DNA from: an uncultured Porphyromonadaceae bacterium
GTDB lineage: Bacteria; Bacteroidota; Bacteroidia; Bacteroidales; Muribaculaceae
DNA: 64,000 nt
Assembly (NCBI GenBank): GCA_947176755.1
Contig: CAMWRW010000005.1
Span: 1 to 64,000, forward strand
Reading direction: 5' to 3'
A model generated the notes under the pieces. It did no database searches, was not told the origin of the DNA, and was given only the letters and a program-made list of their open reading frames with translations. A program made the position numbers and the translations under genes. Positions 9,440 through 18,866 of the stretch are shown here, piece after piece (position 1 is the first letter of the stretch; each line of letters starts with the position of its first letter).

Positions 9440-10585
9440 TTAATGGCGAGAAGCTGTCAGGAACAGTTTTAATGCGGAAGCAGCGGTGACGCTCAATCCC
9501 CCTTCAGCAACATCTTTAAGCATGGCTTCCCGAATGTCAATGGCACTCTGCTGAATGGAGTAGACGGCGGAAAATCCGGAATCGAGCAGTTTCCAGGGTT
9601 CCGATACAGCGCCGGCAAGTCCAATCAAAGGAACGTTATGATCCAGACATCTTTCGAGAATTCTGAACGGGAGTTTGCCGCACAGTGTCTGTCCATCCAT
9701 TCTTCCTTCGCCTGTGATCACGAGCTCGGATTCTCTTATCGACTGATCGATGTCAATAAAATCCAGTATAAAGTTCGCACCCTCCACCATCTCTGCATTC
9801 AAGCAGGCAATCAATGAAGCTCCAATTCCACCACCGGCCCCCGAGCTCTTGCGATCAATTATCTGTCGGCCGGAATAACTTTCGAGAATCCTGCCGAATG
9901 ACACAAGTCCATTATCCAGGGCAGTGACCATCTCGGGAGTTGCGCCCTTCTGAGGAGCGAAAATTTCTGCAGCCCCATGCTTCCCTGAAAGAGGATTCGT
10001 AACATCACAAAGGAGTGTTATCTGAGCCGCTTTTACTTCATTGGACACAGCTGAGGAATCAATCTTTTGAATTTTATGCAGATTAGCCGGAATAGCCTCT
10101 ACTTTATTTCCATATTCATCAAGGAAACGAAAACCAAGTTCATACAGCATTCCGAGGCCGGCATCACACGTTGCACTTCCTCCTACACCAATAAGGAATC
10201 TTCGAATACCTCGTCGGAGCGCATCCTTAACGAGCATTCCGGTGCCTCGGGTCGAACTCTTCATTACATTTCTTTTGGTATCGGATATGAGTGTCAAGCC
10301 GTCGGCCGCCGCCAAATCAATAGCGGCTGTCGGGATATGCGAGTTGATGATGGAATATTGAGCAATGACACGCTCTCCTATTGAATTGACCGCGGCGCAT
10401 TCGACAACCTTTCCTCCGGCGGCAGCGAGGAGCACGGCACTTGTGCCTTCACCGCCATCGGCCACTTCAAAGAGCTCCACTTCTGTTCCCGGATCCACTC
10501 TCTGCAGACCTCTTTTAACCGCTTCTCCGGCTTCCATAGAACTAAGCGAGCCCTTGAAAGAATCGAGCGCTACGACAACTTTCAT
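9440..10585 (-). CDS. Glycerate kinase
   Basis: Glycerate kinase of the GarK/GlxK family (381 aa), phosphorylating D-glycerate with ATP in the cytosol. Family hallmarks seen are MKVVVALDSFKGSLSS at the N-terminus, EVADGGEGT, GVGGSATCDAGLGM and VITGEGRMDGQT. The start is the ATG at 10585; the frame runs to 10633 but the extra 16 residues overlap the upstream gene and break the conserved N-terminus. It starts 4 bp after the stop of the DUF5686 gene and is probably cotranscribed with it, although the two functions appear unrelated. Confidence 0.94.
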   Translation of the reverse strand: MKVVVALDSFKGSLSSMEAGEAVKRGLQRVDPGTEVELFEVADGGEGTSAVLLAAAGGKVVECAAVNSIGERVIAQYSIINSHIPTAAIDLAAADGLTLISDTKRNVMKSSTRGTGMLVKDALRRGIRRFLIGVGGSATCDAGLGMLYELGFRFLDEYGNKVEAIPANLHKIQKIDSSAVSNEVKAAQITLLCDVTNPLSGKHGAAEIFAPQKGATPEMVTALDNGLVSFGRILESYSGRQIIDRKSSGAGGGIGASLIACLNAEMVEGANFILDFIDIDQSIRESELVITGEGRMDGQTLCGKLPFRILERCLDHNVPLIGLAGAVSEPWKLLDSGFSAVYSIQQSAIDIREAMLKDVAEGGLSVTAASALKLFLTASRH

Positions 10586-10589
10586 AGAG

Positions 10590-13136
10590 TTAAAAATTAA
10601 AGTGTAACGAGAAGCGGAGACCGCTCTTATCAATTCCGGGACGATCGCGATAAGTCAAACGCCAAACGTAGTCAAGCCTGAGAATGGTGAATATGTTATC
10701 TATGCCGACACCAACCTCCATATAGGGTTTCCGCCCCATCGGCTCGGTATTCGCTCCTTCCGGAAAACGAAACAAATCGTCATTAAACTCGGGATTGTTT
10801 TTACGAGAAAGATGACCCATAAACCCTTTTAAACTGACAACTTCACGAAGTTTTGCCTTTTTAATAAGGGGAATTCGGTTAAATATCAGTCCGTTCAGGA
10901 AATAAGTAAAGTCAAGCGAGGCATACTGATCCATAGCAAATTCCATGGGATTCAACAATGCGTAGGTTTCCGATTGCATGGTGTAGGCAAGATTGGCATT
11001 CTGCCAGAATAGCGCAGGAAACTGCACCTTGCTCCATATTTTTCCGGCGCGGAAGATTATATCAGTATAACCGAACGCTGAGAGCCAGAAACGCTTCTGC
11101 ACGCAGAACTCAGTTGCATTGATAGTGAAGTCCGAACCGAGAAACCCTTTTGGACCGAAATCATGCGTGAGCAGCAACGTGAGCGCATCGCGGTTCACAT
11201 TAAGACGTCTTGAATTGGTCTGTACATATTTTTCTCCCGGAGCATATCGAAGCTGCAAACGAATCGAACTATTGGAATAATTGCTTATTGAATTTCCAAA
11301 GCCGTTTGTAAAAGAGACGAAGGGAGTTGCCTCCTGACGGTCGTATTTAAATGCCACAAGGAGAGAAAGATTGTTGTTCCATTCCTTATTATACTCGGCC
11401 TGAGCAAGCTGACGATAGGTATACAGGTCGCTCTCACGTCGTTTGATTGAGTTCAGAAGGTTGGAGGCGGAATTGGTGAGATAGTGTTGTCCGAGTTTGT
11501 CTACATCGTAAGAGTAGGAAAGACGGATACCGTTCATCGGGAATTCACGGGTGTGATACTTCTTTTCGTTGAACGAGTATTCAACCTCTCCCCCATATTT
11601 CCATTTGTGGTCGCGCGTGCCATACGCGAAATAGCCTCTGGCAAACCAGTGGGGGGAGAGATTTCCGGTGGTCATTCCGCCCAATCCCAATCGCCATCCC
11701 TCAGGTTTGTTGTAGCTGAGGAACGTATCGATCGGACCGATGTCGAACTTACTTTTCTTTCCGGTCGTGATGTAACCTTTGACAATCAAGATCAGGGCCT
11801 GTTCTCCCCAATATAGAAGTTTGTTTTGCCGGAAAGGAGATTGATTCCCTGCAAGCTGACTTTCAGCATACGACAATGGAACCATCCGCCGCTCGACCCA
11901 AAAATCCTCCGGACGGTTGTCTGCCTCATTAACGACGAATGCCGAACCTATTTTGGAGTAATAGTCTGCCAAATCTTCTCTTTTGGAATAAGCAAAATTG
12001 TCATAACGGGTTTGTCGGGTGGCATTAAAGGAGGGTGTCCCGGGGATAATCTTCATTTCGACAACCATATCATCCAATGTTTTATGACTTTTACCGAGAG
12101 AATCAAGCATAAAATTCTGGCTGATAAAAATCGACTGCACATAATTCAGATTAGTTGCTTTCGGCATTCTCATCGTGAGGCGGCGAACATATTTCACCGA
12201 ATCATCCGCAGGGATGTACAATTTGCCGTTGAACCCTTGGGATTCGGCATTATGGGGAGCAAACGACAGTTCTACGCAACGGTCGTTGCCGACCAAGACT
12301 GTATCCTCGATATGAAATTTGTAATAATCAGCCGCCAATGGAGAAAGAGGGCTGACAAATTTCGACCGCATGACATAGATATCGTTGTCATAAACATCAA
12401 CTTCACGAAGAGCATCCTCAACAATCGTGCGCGTATAATCCTGATCGAACGACTTGTCAAGGCCATTGCTATGCTGGGCGACAATAACATCCTTACTCAC
12501 ATTTCCTCCATCTGAGAAAATACGAGTGGCTAATTTCTCCTTAAGCGAGAGGTCAAGAACGCGTTTACCGGTCCAGATAGCGGTGTCGACAAGATTTCTA
12601 ACGAATTTCATACCGCTTTTTGACTTCTCTCCGGCTTCTCCTTCGAAGCCGTGATAATCATTGATTGCCAATGTTATCTTTTCATATCTATCGTAGGCAT
12701 ATTCCGGTTCTTTTACGGGATTGCGAAAATCCTTATCATGGCGAACACGTTGCATGAGTTCGACAGCCGGATTATTTTTCTTCGAATATTTTTTCTTTTT
12801 AGGTTTTACGACGAAATCCTCCAACTGATAAGCAGCGGGCGACAGAGCGAATAGCAGGGTATCCTTAGTTGAAGAAACCTTTATTTTCATCGGATCATAA
12901 CCGAGCGAGGTGGCCTCGAGTTCGGATCCGACAGGGACATAAAGGCGAAAAAGACCGGCATCATCCGTGACTGTTCCGCTTTGAGCCTTTTTTGAATAGA
13001 CATTGACGTGGCTGAGAACTTCTCCGGTCGTTGCATCATAGACCTTTCCGACAACTGTCCGTCGCGTGGTCTTGGCTTCAACAGTCGTAAAAAATCCGGA
13101 GATGATGACAAGGGCAATGAAGACAACAACGCGCAT
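10590..13136 (-). CDS. DUF5686 outer-membrane protein with carboxypeptidase-like domain
   Basis: Predicted outer-membrane protein of 848 aa. A signal peptide (MRVVVFIALVIISGFFTTVEA) starts at the ATG at 13136. A CarboxypepD_reg-like beta-sandwich follows at about 25-105 (VVGKVYDATTGEVLSHVNVYS). The DUF5686 region comes next, and the C-terminal half has alternating beta-strands ending in aromatic GLRFSLHFNF, as expected for a beta-barrel. The exact role of the family is unknown; its members occur in many Bacteroidetes without a SusD partner, and none is present here. The start at 13190 would put a second hydrophobic stretch ahead of the signal peptide. Confidence 0.88.
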   Translation of the reverse strand: MRVVVFIALVIISGFFTTVEAKTTRRTVVGKVYDATTGEVLSHVNVYSKKAQSGTVTDDAGLFRLYVPVGSELEATSLGYDPMKIKVSSTKDTLLFALSPAAYQLEDFVVKPKKKKYSKKNNPAVELMQRVRHDKDFRNPVKEPEYAYDRYEKITLAINDYHGFEGEAGEKSKSGMKFVRNLVDTAIWTGKRVLDLSLKEKLATRIFSDGGNVSKDVIVAQHSNGLDKSFDQDYTRTIVEDALREVDVYDNDIYVMRSKFVSPLSPLAADYYKFHIEDTVLVGNDRCVELSFAPHNAESQGFNGKLYIPADDSVKYVRRLTMRMPKATNLNYVQSIFISQNFMLDSLGKSHKTLDDMVVEMKIIPGTPSFNATRQTRYDNFAYSKREDLADYYSKIGSAFVVNEADNRPEDFWVERRMVPLSYAESQLAGNQSPFRQNKLLYWGEQALILIVKGYITTGKKSKFDIGPIDTFLSYNKPEGWRLGLGGMTTGNLSPHWFARGYFAYGTRDHKWKYGGEVEYSFNEKKYHTREFPMNGIRLSYSYDVDKLGQHYLTNSASNLLNSIKRRESDLYTYRQLAQAEYNKEWNNNLSLLVAFKYDRQEATPFVSFTNGFGNSISNYSNSSIRLQLRYAPGEKYVQTNSRRLNVNRDALTLLLTHDFGPKGFLGSDFTINATEFCVQKRFWLSAFGYTDIIFRAGKIWSKVQFPALFWQNANLAYTMQSETYALLNPMEFAMDQYASLDFTYFLNGLIFNRIPLIKKAKLREVVSLKGFMGHLSRKNNPEFNDDLFRFPEGANTEPMGRKPYMEVGVGIDNIFTILRLDYVWRLTYRDRPGIDKSGLRFSLHFNF

Positions 13137-13280
13137 ATACCCGGGAATTGAGAATAGGAGGAGATATGGAAAACGAAATCTTATATTCAAAACGAAATCG
13201 GTTGAAATAACTATCGAGATAATAAATAATATAACAATAAACGCTAACTCACTCGTTTAATTATATAACAACATTTAAAA

Positions 13281-13721
13281 ATGGGAAAAGAAACTGAACA
13301 TAAATATCTCGTTAAAGATAATGCGTACCTGACTATGGCATCAAGAAGCCATAAGATTTGTCAAGCCTACCTCTCGAAAGATCCTGAGAGGACTGTAAGA
13401 ATAAGAATCTGCGATAATGCCGCATTCATTACGATAAAAGGGAGCGGAGAAGGCGACACACGCCCTGAATTCGAGTATCAGATTCCTCTCGGGGATGCTC
13501 GGGAGCTGATGAGGCTCGCGCTTCCCGGAGAGATTGAAAAAACTCGTTATATAGTTCCTTTTCAAGGGTATGAGTGGGAAATAGATGAGTTTCACGGCCG
13601 ACACGAAGGCTTGGTGATTGCCGAGATAGAATTGAACCAATCGACACACGACTACCCTCTCCCACCCTTTATCGGCAGAGAGGTGACCGGGAATCCGACC
13701 TATTTCAATTCCAATATGTAA
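13281..13721 (+). CDS. CYTH domain protein (triphosphate tunnel enzyme)
   Basis: Small cytosolic protein of 146 aa in the CYTH superfamily. The metal/triphosphate signature ExExK is seen as ETEHK at residues 4-8. Alternating Arg/Lys and Glu strands follow (RTVRIRI, AFITIKG, FEYQIP, KTRYIVP, WEIDEFHG, LVIAEIEL), as in tunnel-fold enzymes. Bacterial relatives are often inorganic triphosphatases; adenylate cyclase or thiamine-triphosphatase activity cannot be excluded. It is divergent from the DUF5686 gene and has no obvious operon partner. Confidence 0.9.
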   Translation: MGKETEHKYLVKDNAYLTMASRSHKICQAYLSKDPERTVRIRICDNAAFITIKGSGEGDTRPEFEYQIPLGDARELMRLALPGEIEKTRYIVPFQGYEWEIDEFHGRHEGLVIAEIELNQSTHDYPLPPFIGREVTGNPTYFNSNM

Positions 13722-13780
13722 TTTGTAGGTGAGGTCTAAGCCATTACTCGCCTTCTGCGAGACAAGTCCTTATATTCCGA

Positions 13781-14116
13781 TTATTTTCTTTTTGTCAATC
13801 CCGCCAGAATCTCTTCCAGCTCCGAGCGGGTATCTTCAAGGACCTTAAGAATCTCTGTTCTTCTTGATATATTCTTGCGATTATTTCGAAGTTGCTCCTT
13901 GGCGGCATCGATACGCAACCCCTTAACCTTTATCAAATAGGATATGATGCGGAGAGTCTCGATATTTTCCGGGGTATAATAACGGATATTTGTCGCGCTT
14001 CTGCGGGGAGCACATTCGGGAAATTCCGTTTCCCAGTATCGCAATGTTGATTGCGGAACATTTAGAAGTTCCGCCACATCCTTAATCTTATAATATTTTT
14101 TATCAAGGTCTTTCAT
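13781..14116 (-). CDS. MerR family transcriptional regulator
   Basis: DNA-binding regulator of 111 aa. The winged helix-turn-helix is at about 5-75 (YYKIKDVAELLNVPQSTLRYWETEFPECAPRRSATNIRYYTPENIETL), followed by a short C-terminal coiled coil. No cysteine-rich metal site or effector domain is present, so it is a short MerR of unknown signal. The ATG at 14116 (MKDLDKK) is preferred over 14137. It lies 27 bp downstream of the M23 gene stop and is probably in the same operon, as is common in Bacteroidetes. Confidence 0.9.
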   Translation of the reverse strand: MKDLDKKYYKIKDVAELLNVPQSTLRYWETEFPECAPRRSATNIRYYTPENIETLRIISYLIKVKGLRIDAAKEQLRNNRKNISRRTEILKVLEDTRSELEEILAGLTKRK

Positions 14117-14143
14117 AGATGAACTGTTTTCCCGCACCGATAA

Positions 14144-15112
14144 TTAATCCATCATCATACCCGCATTGTCAGCTTCCTCAAGCATAAGGTTATATTGCTC
14201 GGGGGTCAGGTCGTGGAAGAAATAGTTGACGGGGTTTTCAGGTTGATTTTTAAATCTCACCTCATAATGCAGATGTGGCCCGAGAGACTTACCTGTAGTG
14301 CCGACCCGTCCGATCAGATCTCCCCTTTTGACCCGGCTTCCTTCTTCGACAAGAATATCGTTCAAGTGAGTGTAACGAGTCACATAATTGTATCCATGAT
14401 CTATCTCGATGCATTTGCCATATCCGCTCTGGCGCTCGGCAAGCAGGACTGTTCCGTCGGCCGTGGCAAGAACTGAAGTTCCGGCCCTGGCCGCAAGATC
14501 AATGCCTTCGTGAAAAACATCCTCGCCGGTGACCGTATTTCTTCGGGGCCCGAATCCGGAAAGAATTGATAGTTTCTTCATGCCGACCGGAAAAATTGAG
14601 GGTATATGCTCCATTCTGTCGTCCTCACTTTCGGCTGCAGCCTTCAGTTCGTCGAATGACTGCGACTGAGTGTAAAGCTGACGTTCGAAAAGGTCAAGCC
14701 TTTGGGATAGAAGTGTCACGAGACCATCGTCGGATATATCCTTCAAGTTGGAATAGCGTCGGCTATTGTCAAGGCCGGCAAGACGTCTGGTTTTCAACAT
14801 CGGTTCCATCCGCAGCAACACACGATAAAAATTGTCGTCACGCATTCGGATATCTTCCATCACCTTCAAGGAGTTATCAAGTCTGTGATTGAGAATATTA
14901 TATCGACTGCGAAGCTCTGCGTTTTGCTTTCTCAGGGTTTCCTCCGTGGGGGATTCATAATAATAATTGACAATAAAGAACAGGAGGATTCCAAATGTGA
15001 GGGAGCCGGCGAGATAAATCAGAACAGAACGCAATCGGGTTTTCCAGGTTGGAAAGACCCGTTCGAAATTGTCGGTTTCAGGATTATATCGGTAAAAGAT
15101 GTTGCGCCCCAT
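14144..15112 (-). CDS. M23 family metallopeptidase, membrane-anchored
   Basis: Peptidoglycan endopeptidase-like protein of 322 aa. One transmembrane segment is at about 27-50, followed by a periplasmic coiled coil (about 55-100) and a LytM/M23 domain (about 185-295). The zinc ligands are present: His201 and Asp205 in HEGID, and His282 in HLHYE. The domain should therefore be active, unlike the degenerate EnvC/NlpD type. The C-terminus is acidic. It is driven by a promoter that mirrors the alaS promoter. Confidence 0.92.
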   Translation of the reverse strand: MGRNIFYRYNPETDNFERVFPTWKTRLRSVLIYLAGSLTFGILLFFIVNYYYESPTEETLRKQNAELRSRYNILNHRLDNSLKVMEDIRMRDDNFYRVLLRMEPMLKTRRLAGLDNSRRYSNLKDISDDGLVTLLSQRLDLFERQLYTQSQSFDELKAAAESEDDRMEHIPSIFPVGMKKLSILSGFGPRRNTVTGEDVFHEGIDLAARAGTSVLATADGTVLLAERQSGYGKCIEIDHGYNYVTRYTHLNDILVEEGSRVKRGDLIGRVGTTGKSLGPHLHYEVRFKNQPENPVNYFFHDLTPEQYNLMLEEADNAGMMMD

Positions 15113-15134
15113 TGATGTGACCTTGCTCTAAATC

Positions 15135-15166
15135 ATTGCAAAACTAACAATATTTACTTAATTTTG
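15135..15166 (+). promoter_or_regulatory. Promoter of alaS
   Basis: ATTG (15135-15138), 20 bp, TAATTTTG (15159-15166) precede alaS with a leader of about 70 nt. This element overlaps almost entirely with the oppositely directed M23 promoter. Confidence 0.8.
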
Positions 15167-15170
15167 CAAT
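15139..15170 (-). promoter_or_regulatory. Promoter of the M23 gene, mirror of the alaS promoter
   Basis: On the minus strand ATTG (15170-15167), 20 bp, TAGTTTTG (15146-15139). Its -7 box lies next to the alaS -33 box, and its -33 box directly follows the alaS -7 box. Confidence 0.8.
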
Positions 15171-15241
15171 TCAAACTCTAAACCGACAACGAATCCAAGC
15201 AGAAATTGACAAATCTGTGACTTCTGCAAAACAATATAGCT

Positions 15242-17866
15242 ATGTTGACATCCAAAGAAATTAGAGAATCCTTTAAAAACTTCTTTAAGGAAAAAGGGCA
15301 TAAAATTGTTCCTTCCGCTCCTATGGTGCTGAAGGATGATCCCACCCTGATGTTCACGAACGCAGGAATGAACCAATTTAAGGATATCATTCTTGGCAAC
15401 CGAAATCCGGAGAGCCGTCGTGTGACTGACAGCCAGAAATGTCTGCGCGTATCGGGCAAACATAATGACCTCGAGGAAGTTGGTCATGACACGTATCACC
15501 ATACGATGTTTGAAATGCTCGGCAACTGGTCGTTCGGCGACTATTTCAAGAAGGAGGCAATCGACTGGGCATGGGAATTTCTCGTGGATGTCCTGAAGCT
15601 TGATCCCTCTCGGCTTTATGCCACCGTGTTCGAGGGATATGCTCCGGAAGGTCTCGCGCGCGATGATGAAGCGGCTGCGATCTGGGAGAGCCACTTGCCC
15701 TCCTCCCACATTATAAACGGAAACCGCAAGGATAATTTCTGGGAAATGGGCGAGACAGGTCCTTGCGGGCCCTGTTCGGAAATCCATATCGATCTCCGGA
15801 GTGACGAAGAACGGGCTAAGGTTGACGGGGCTTCCCTCGTGAACAAGGATAATCCGCTTGTAATAGAGATCTGGAACCTCGTTTTCATGCAGTACAACAG
15901 AATGGCCGACGGCCATCTTGAACCCCTCCCGGCCAAGGTGATCGATACCGGCATGGGTTTTGAGCGTCTCTGTATGGCTCTCCAGGGAAAGAAGTCCAAC
16001 TATGACACGGATATATTTACTCCGATTATCGCAAAAATCAGCGAGATCAGCGGTAAAAAATATGGTGAGGATGAGAAAGTGGATGTCGCTATGCGTGTGG
16101 CTGCCGACCATGTCCGAACGATTGCATTCTCTATAGCCGATTCTCAACTCCCCTCGAACGCCAAGGCAGGTTATGTGATCAGACGAATTCTTCGTCGAGC
16201 CGTGAGATATGCCTATACGTTCCTTGATCAAAAGGAGGAATTCCTCTATAAACTGGTCGACACCCTTTCCGATCAGATGGGCGAAGCATATCCGGAGCTT
16301 CCCGCTCAGAAAGAACTTATAAAGAAAGTAATCCGTGAAGAGGAGGCCTCGTTCCTCCGCACTCTCGACAAGGGGATCGGTTTGCTTGAAAGCCAGATTG
16401 CAAAAGCGAAAAAGGAAGGTCGGACCACACTTCCGGGAGCTGATGCATTCGTGCTTTACGACACTTACGGCTTCCCTCTTGATTTGACCGAGCTCATCTT
16501 GCGCGAAAATGATATGGACGTTGACCATGCCGAATTTGACGCAGAGATGAAGAAGCAGAAGGAACGTGCACGCAGTGCGGCTGCTACGGAAACAGCCGAT
16601 TGGGTCGAAGTGTCGGATGGAGAGACTGAGTTTGTCGGTTATGACGAGACAGAATGCAAGACCCGCATAATACGCTACCGCAAGGTTCGTCAGAAAGGAA
16701 AGGAATATTATCAGATCATTCTCTCGCGGACACCTTTCTATGCCGAGATGGGAGGTCAGGTCGGCGACACCGGAGTGCTCGTTGCTCCTGATGGAAGCGA
16801 AACCGAAATCTTTGACACGAAACGCGAGAACAATGTGGCAGTCCATCTCACGACAAAACTTCCGGAGGATCCGACAGTCGAATTTACAGCGCGGATTAAT
16901 GTGGAAGCTCGCAAAAAATCAGCTGCAAACCACTCTGCAACCCATCTTATTCATGAAGCGCTTCGAGAGGTTCTCGGAACTCATGTAGAGCAGAAAGGAT
17001 CATTCGTTTCTCCCGAAATCCTGCGCTTTGACTTCTCTCACTTCCAGAAGGTGACTCCGGAGGAAATACGAAAAGTAGAGAAATTGGTCAATTCGCGTAT
17101 TCGCGAAGCTATGAATCTCGAAGAGTGCAGAGACCTTCCGATAAATGAAGCACGAGAAATGGGAGCCATGGCGTTGTTCGGCGAGAAGTATGGCGACAAG
17201 GTTCGTGTGGTGAAATTCGGATCATCGGTTGAGCTGTGCGGAGGCACGCATGTTGCCAATACAGGAAATATCGGAATCGTCAAGATAATCAATGAAAGCT
17301 CTATAGCCGCCGGAATACGCCGCATTGAAGCGATCACCGGAGAAGGGGTTGAAAGAATGCTTAACGAGACAGAGGATGCAATCCGCGATGTAAAGGAGAT
17401 TCTCGGTTCAACAAATACTGATATACGTGGGGCCGTAAAGAAGGCAATGTCCGACAATGCCGACCTTCGTCATCAAGTGGAAGAATTCATAACAGAAAGA
17501 ATACGAACTCTTACCGCCAACTGCCTCGCCGAGGCCAAAGAGGTGAATGGAATTAAGATCGTTTATCTCGGAGGTCTTCGAATTCCGGAGGTTGTGAAAT
17601 CAGTAGCGTTCAATGTGAGACGCGAGTCTAACGATAATACAGCTTTCGTGGCCGCGACGATTAATGAAGATAAACCCCTCCTTACGGTCGCCCTCAGCGA
17701 CGATCTCGTAAGCTCCGGACTTAATGCCGGAAAGATTGTACGCGAGGCCGCAAAATTGATTAAAGGTGGTGGTGGTGGACAACCATTCTTTGCTCAAGCC
17801 GGCGGAAAAGATAAAGATGGCATATCCTCGGCTGCTGAAAAAATGATTTCACTCATAACAGAATAG
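15242..17866 (+). CDS. alaS: Alanine--tRNA ligase
   Basis: Class II aminoacyl-tRNA synthetase of 874 aa, charging tRNA(Ala). The catalytic core opens with [21 protein letters not shown]. Class II motif 2 appears near [12 protein letters not shown] and motif 3 in GMGFERLCM. The editing domain has the zinc-binding HxxxH (HSATH) and CxxxH (CGGTH). A C-Ala domain ending in a GGGGGQP segment completes the protein. The length is normal. The leader is about 70 nt and a strong terminator follows. Confidence 0.97.
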   Translation: MLTSKEIRESFKNFFKEKGHKIVPSAPMVLKDDPTLMFTNAGMNQFKDIILGNRNPESRRVTDSQKCLRVSGKHNDLEEVGHDTYHHTMFEMLGNWSFGDYFKKEAIDWAWEFLVDVLKLDPSRLYATVFEGYAPEGLARDDEAAAIWESHLPSSHIINGNRKDNFWEMGETGPCGPCSEIHIDLRSDEERAKVDGASLVNKDNPLVIEIWNLVFMQYNRMADGHLEPLPAKVIDTGMGFERLCMALQGKKSNYDTDIFTPIIAKISEISGKKYGEDEKVDVAMRVAADHVRTIAFSIADSQLPSNAKAGYVIRRILRRAVRYAYTFLDQKEEFLYKLVDTLSDQMGEAYPELPAQKELIKKVIREEEASFLRTLDKGIGLLESQIAKAKKEGRTTLPGADAFVLYDTYGFPLDLTELILRENDMDVDHAEFDAEMKKQKERARSAAATETADWVEVSDGETEFVGYDETECKTRIIRYRKVRQKGKEYYQIILSRTPFYAEMGGQVGDTGVLVAPDGSETEIFDTKRENNVAVHLTTKLPEDPTVEFTARINVEARKKSAANHSATHLIHEALREVLGTHVEQKGSFVSPEILRFDFSHFQKVTPEEIRKVEKLVNSRIREAMNLEECRDLPINEAREMGAMALFGEKYGDKVRVVKFGSSVELCGGTHVANTGNIGIVKIINESSIAAGIRRIEAITGEGVERMLNETEDAIRDVKEILGSTNTDIRGAVKKAMSDNADLRHQVEEFITERIRTLTANCLAEAKEVNGIKIVYLGGLRIPEVVKSVAFNVRRESNDNTAFVAATINEDKPLLTVALSDDLVSSGLNAGKIVREAAKLIKGGGGGQPFFAQAGGKDKDGISSAAEKMISLITE

Positions 17867-17891
17867 ATTTTTATTATCTGATAATTAATAA

Positions 17892-17938
17892 TTTGAGAAG
17901 TCTTTAAAAAATTTTTAAAGGCTTCTCAAATTTTTTTT
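17892..17938 (+). terminator. Terminator of alaS
   Basis: A 19-bp stem (17892-17910 with 17912-17930, one G-U pair) based on TTTGAGAAG...CTTCTCAAA is followed by eight T. Confidence 0.9.
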
Positions 17939-17947
17939 GCTCAAAAA

Positions 17948-17979
17948 TTTGGTCAGGTTAAATCTTTGTTATAGTTTTG
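17948..17979 (+). promoter_or_regulatory. Promoter of the GntR/ABC operon
   Basis: TTTG (17948-17951), 20 bp, TAGTTTTG (17972-17979) is a full match to the Bacteroidetes consensus. The ATG is only 25 bp past the -7 box. Confidence 0.85.
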
Positions 17980-17981
17980 CA

Positions 17982-18003
17982 GTGTACTAATATACTAATA
18001 CAC
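17982..18003. promoter_or_regulatory. Near-palindromic candidate GntR operator
   Basis: A 22-bp element with ends GTGTA and TACAC and centre TATA is identical to its reverse complement at 18 of 22 positions. It also contains a direct repeat of TACTAATA. It lies two bases after the -7 box and one base before the ATG of the ABC ATPase gene, covering the likely transcription start. YtrA-type GntR regulators bind such sites in front of their own ABC operons, so autoregulation by the fourth gene is likely. Confidence 0.7.
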
Positions 18004-18004
18004 T

Positions 18005-18850
18005 ATGATAACAACCAAAAATCTGACCTTCTCCTATAATCGGAAAGGGATTCCCGTTATAAACGATTTCACGCTTTCACTCGACAGAGGTTCAATCTGC
18101 GGATTGCTTGGAAAAAACGGAGCAGGGAAATCAACGCTACTTTATCTTTTAGCCGGATTGCTGCGTCCTGATTCCGGGAAGATTCTATGCAATGGCTTTG
18201 TTCCGTATCAAAGAAACACGAGCTTCCTTGAAGACATCATGATAGTTCCGGAAGAGTTTTTCGTTCCCGGGATGTCTCTTGAACAATATGTCAATATAAA
18301 CGAAGGGTTCTATCCTAAATTCAATCGACAGGAAATGCTCGATTATCTTCAGATTTTTGAGCTTGAGCCGTCGCTTCATTTTACCAAGTGTTCGATGGGT
18401 CAAAAGAAGAAAGCGCTTCTCAGTTTTGCCCTCGCCTGCAATACATCGATACTCCTGCTTGATGAACCGACCAATGGTCTTGACATAAGTTCAAAGCGAT
18501 CGTTCCGAAAAGTTGTGTCAAAGGCTATGACCGACGAAAAAATAATCCTGATATCCACTCATCAGCTGCATGATGTTGAAAAGATTCTTGACCACACAAT
18601 AATAATGGACTCTTCGCATGTTTTGCTCAACTGCTCTCTCATGGAGATAGCTTCACAACTAAACTTCAGATTCGTTCCCGGCCGCGATTTAGGAGGAGAT
18701 GTCCTGATAGCTCTTGAAGCTCCCGGAGGCTACAATATCGCCGAATTATCAGACGGCAATCCGGATAATGAAACGGAAGTGAATCTCGAAACACTTTTCG
18801 AACTTGTTCAGCAAAAACCGGAAATTATCGCTCGGCTTCTCAATAATTAA
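18005..18850 (+). CDS. ABC transporter ATP-binding protein
   Basis: Cytosolic ATPase subunit of 281 aa. Walker A is GKNGAGKST at about 36-44. The signature motif is CSMGQKKK instead of LSGGQ. Walker B is ILLLDEPTNGLD and the H-loop is STHQLHD. The C-terminal ~70 residues are an accessory domain. The divergent signature is typical of YtrB-like ATPases linked to GntR regulators. It is the first gene of a five-gene operon; the permease partner is two genes downstream. Confidence 0.93.
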   Translation: MITTKNLTFSYNRKGIPVINDFTLSLDRGSICGLLGKNGAGKSTLLYLLAGLLRPDSGKILCNGFVPYQRNTSFLEDIMIVPEEFFVPGMSLEQYVNINEGFYPKFNRQEMLDYLQIFELEPSLHFTKCSMGQKKKALLSFALACNTSILLLDEPTNGLDISSKRSFRKVVSKAMTDEKIILISTHQLHDVEKILDHTIIMDSSHVLLNCSLMEIASQLNFRFVPGRDLGGDVLIALEAPGGYNIAELSDGNPDNETEVNLETLFELVQQKPEIIARLLNN

Positions 18851-18866
18851 TCTAACAATCCATATT

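Noticed and set aside
11826-12515. 229-codon frame antisense to the DUF5686 gene
   Set aside because: No motif and no promoter; opposite a well-supported gene.
15158-16846. 562-codon open frame antisense to alaS
   Set aside because: It is fully opposite a certain gene, has no recognisable motif or signal, and reflects the codon bias of alaS.
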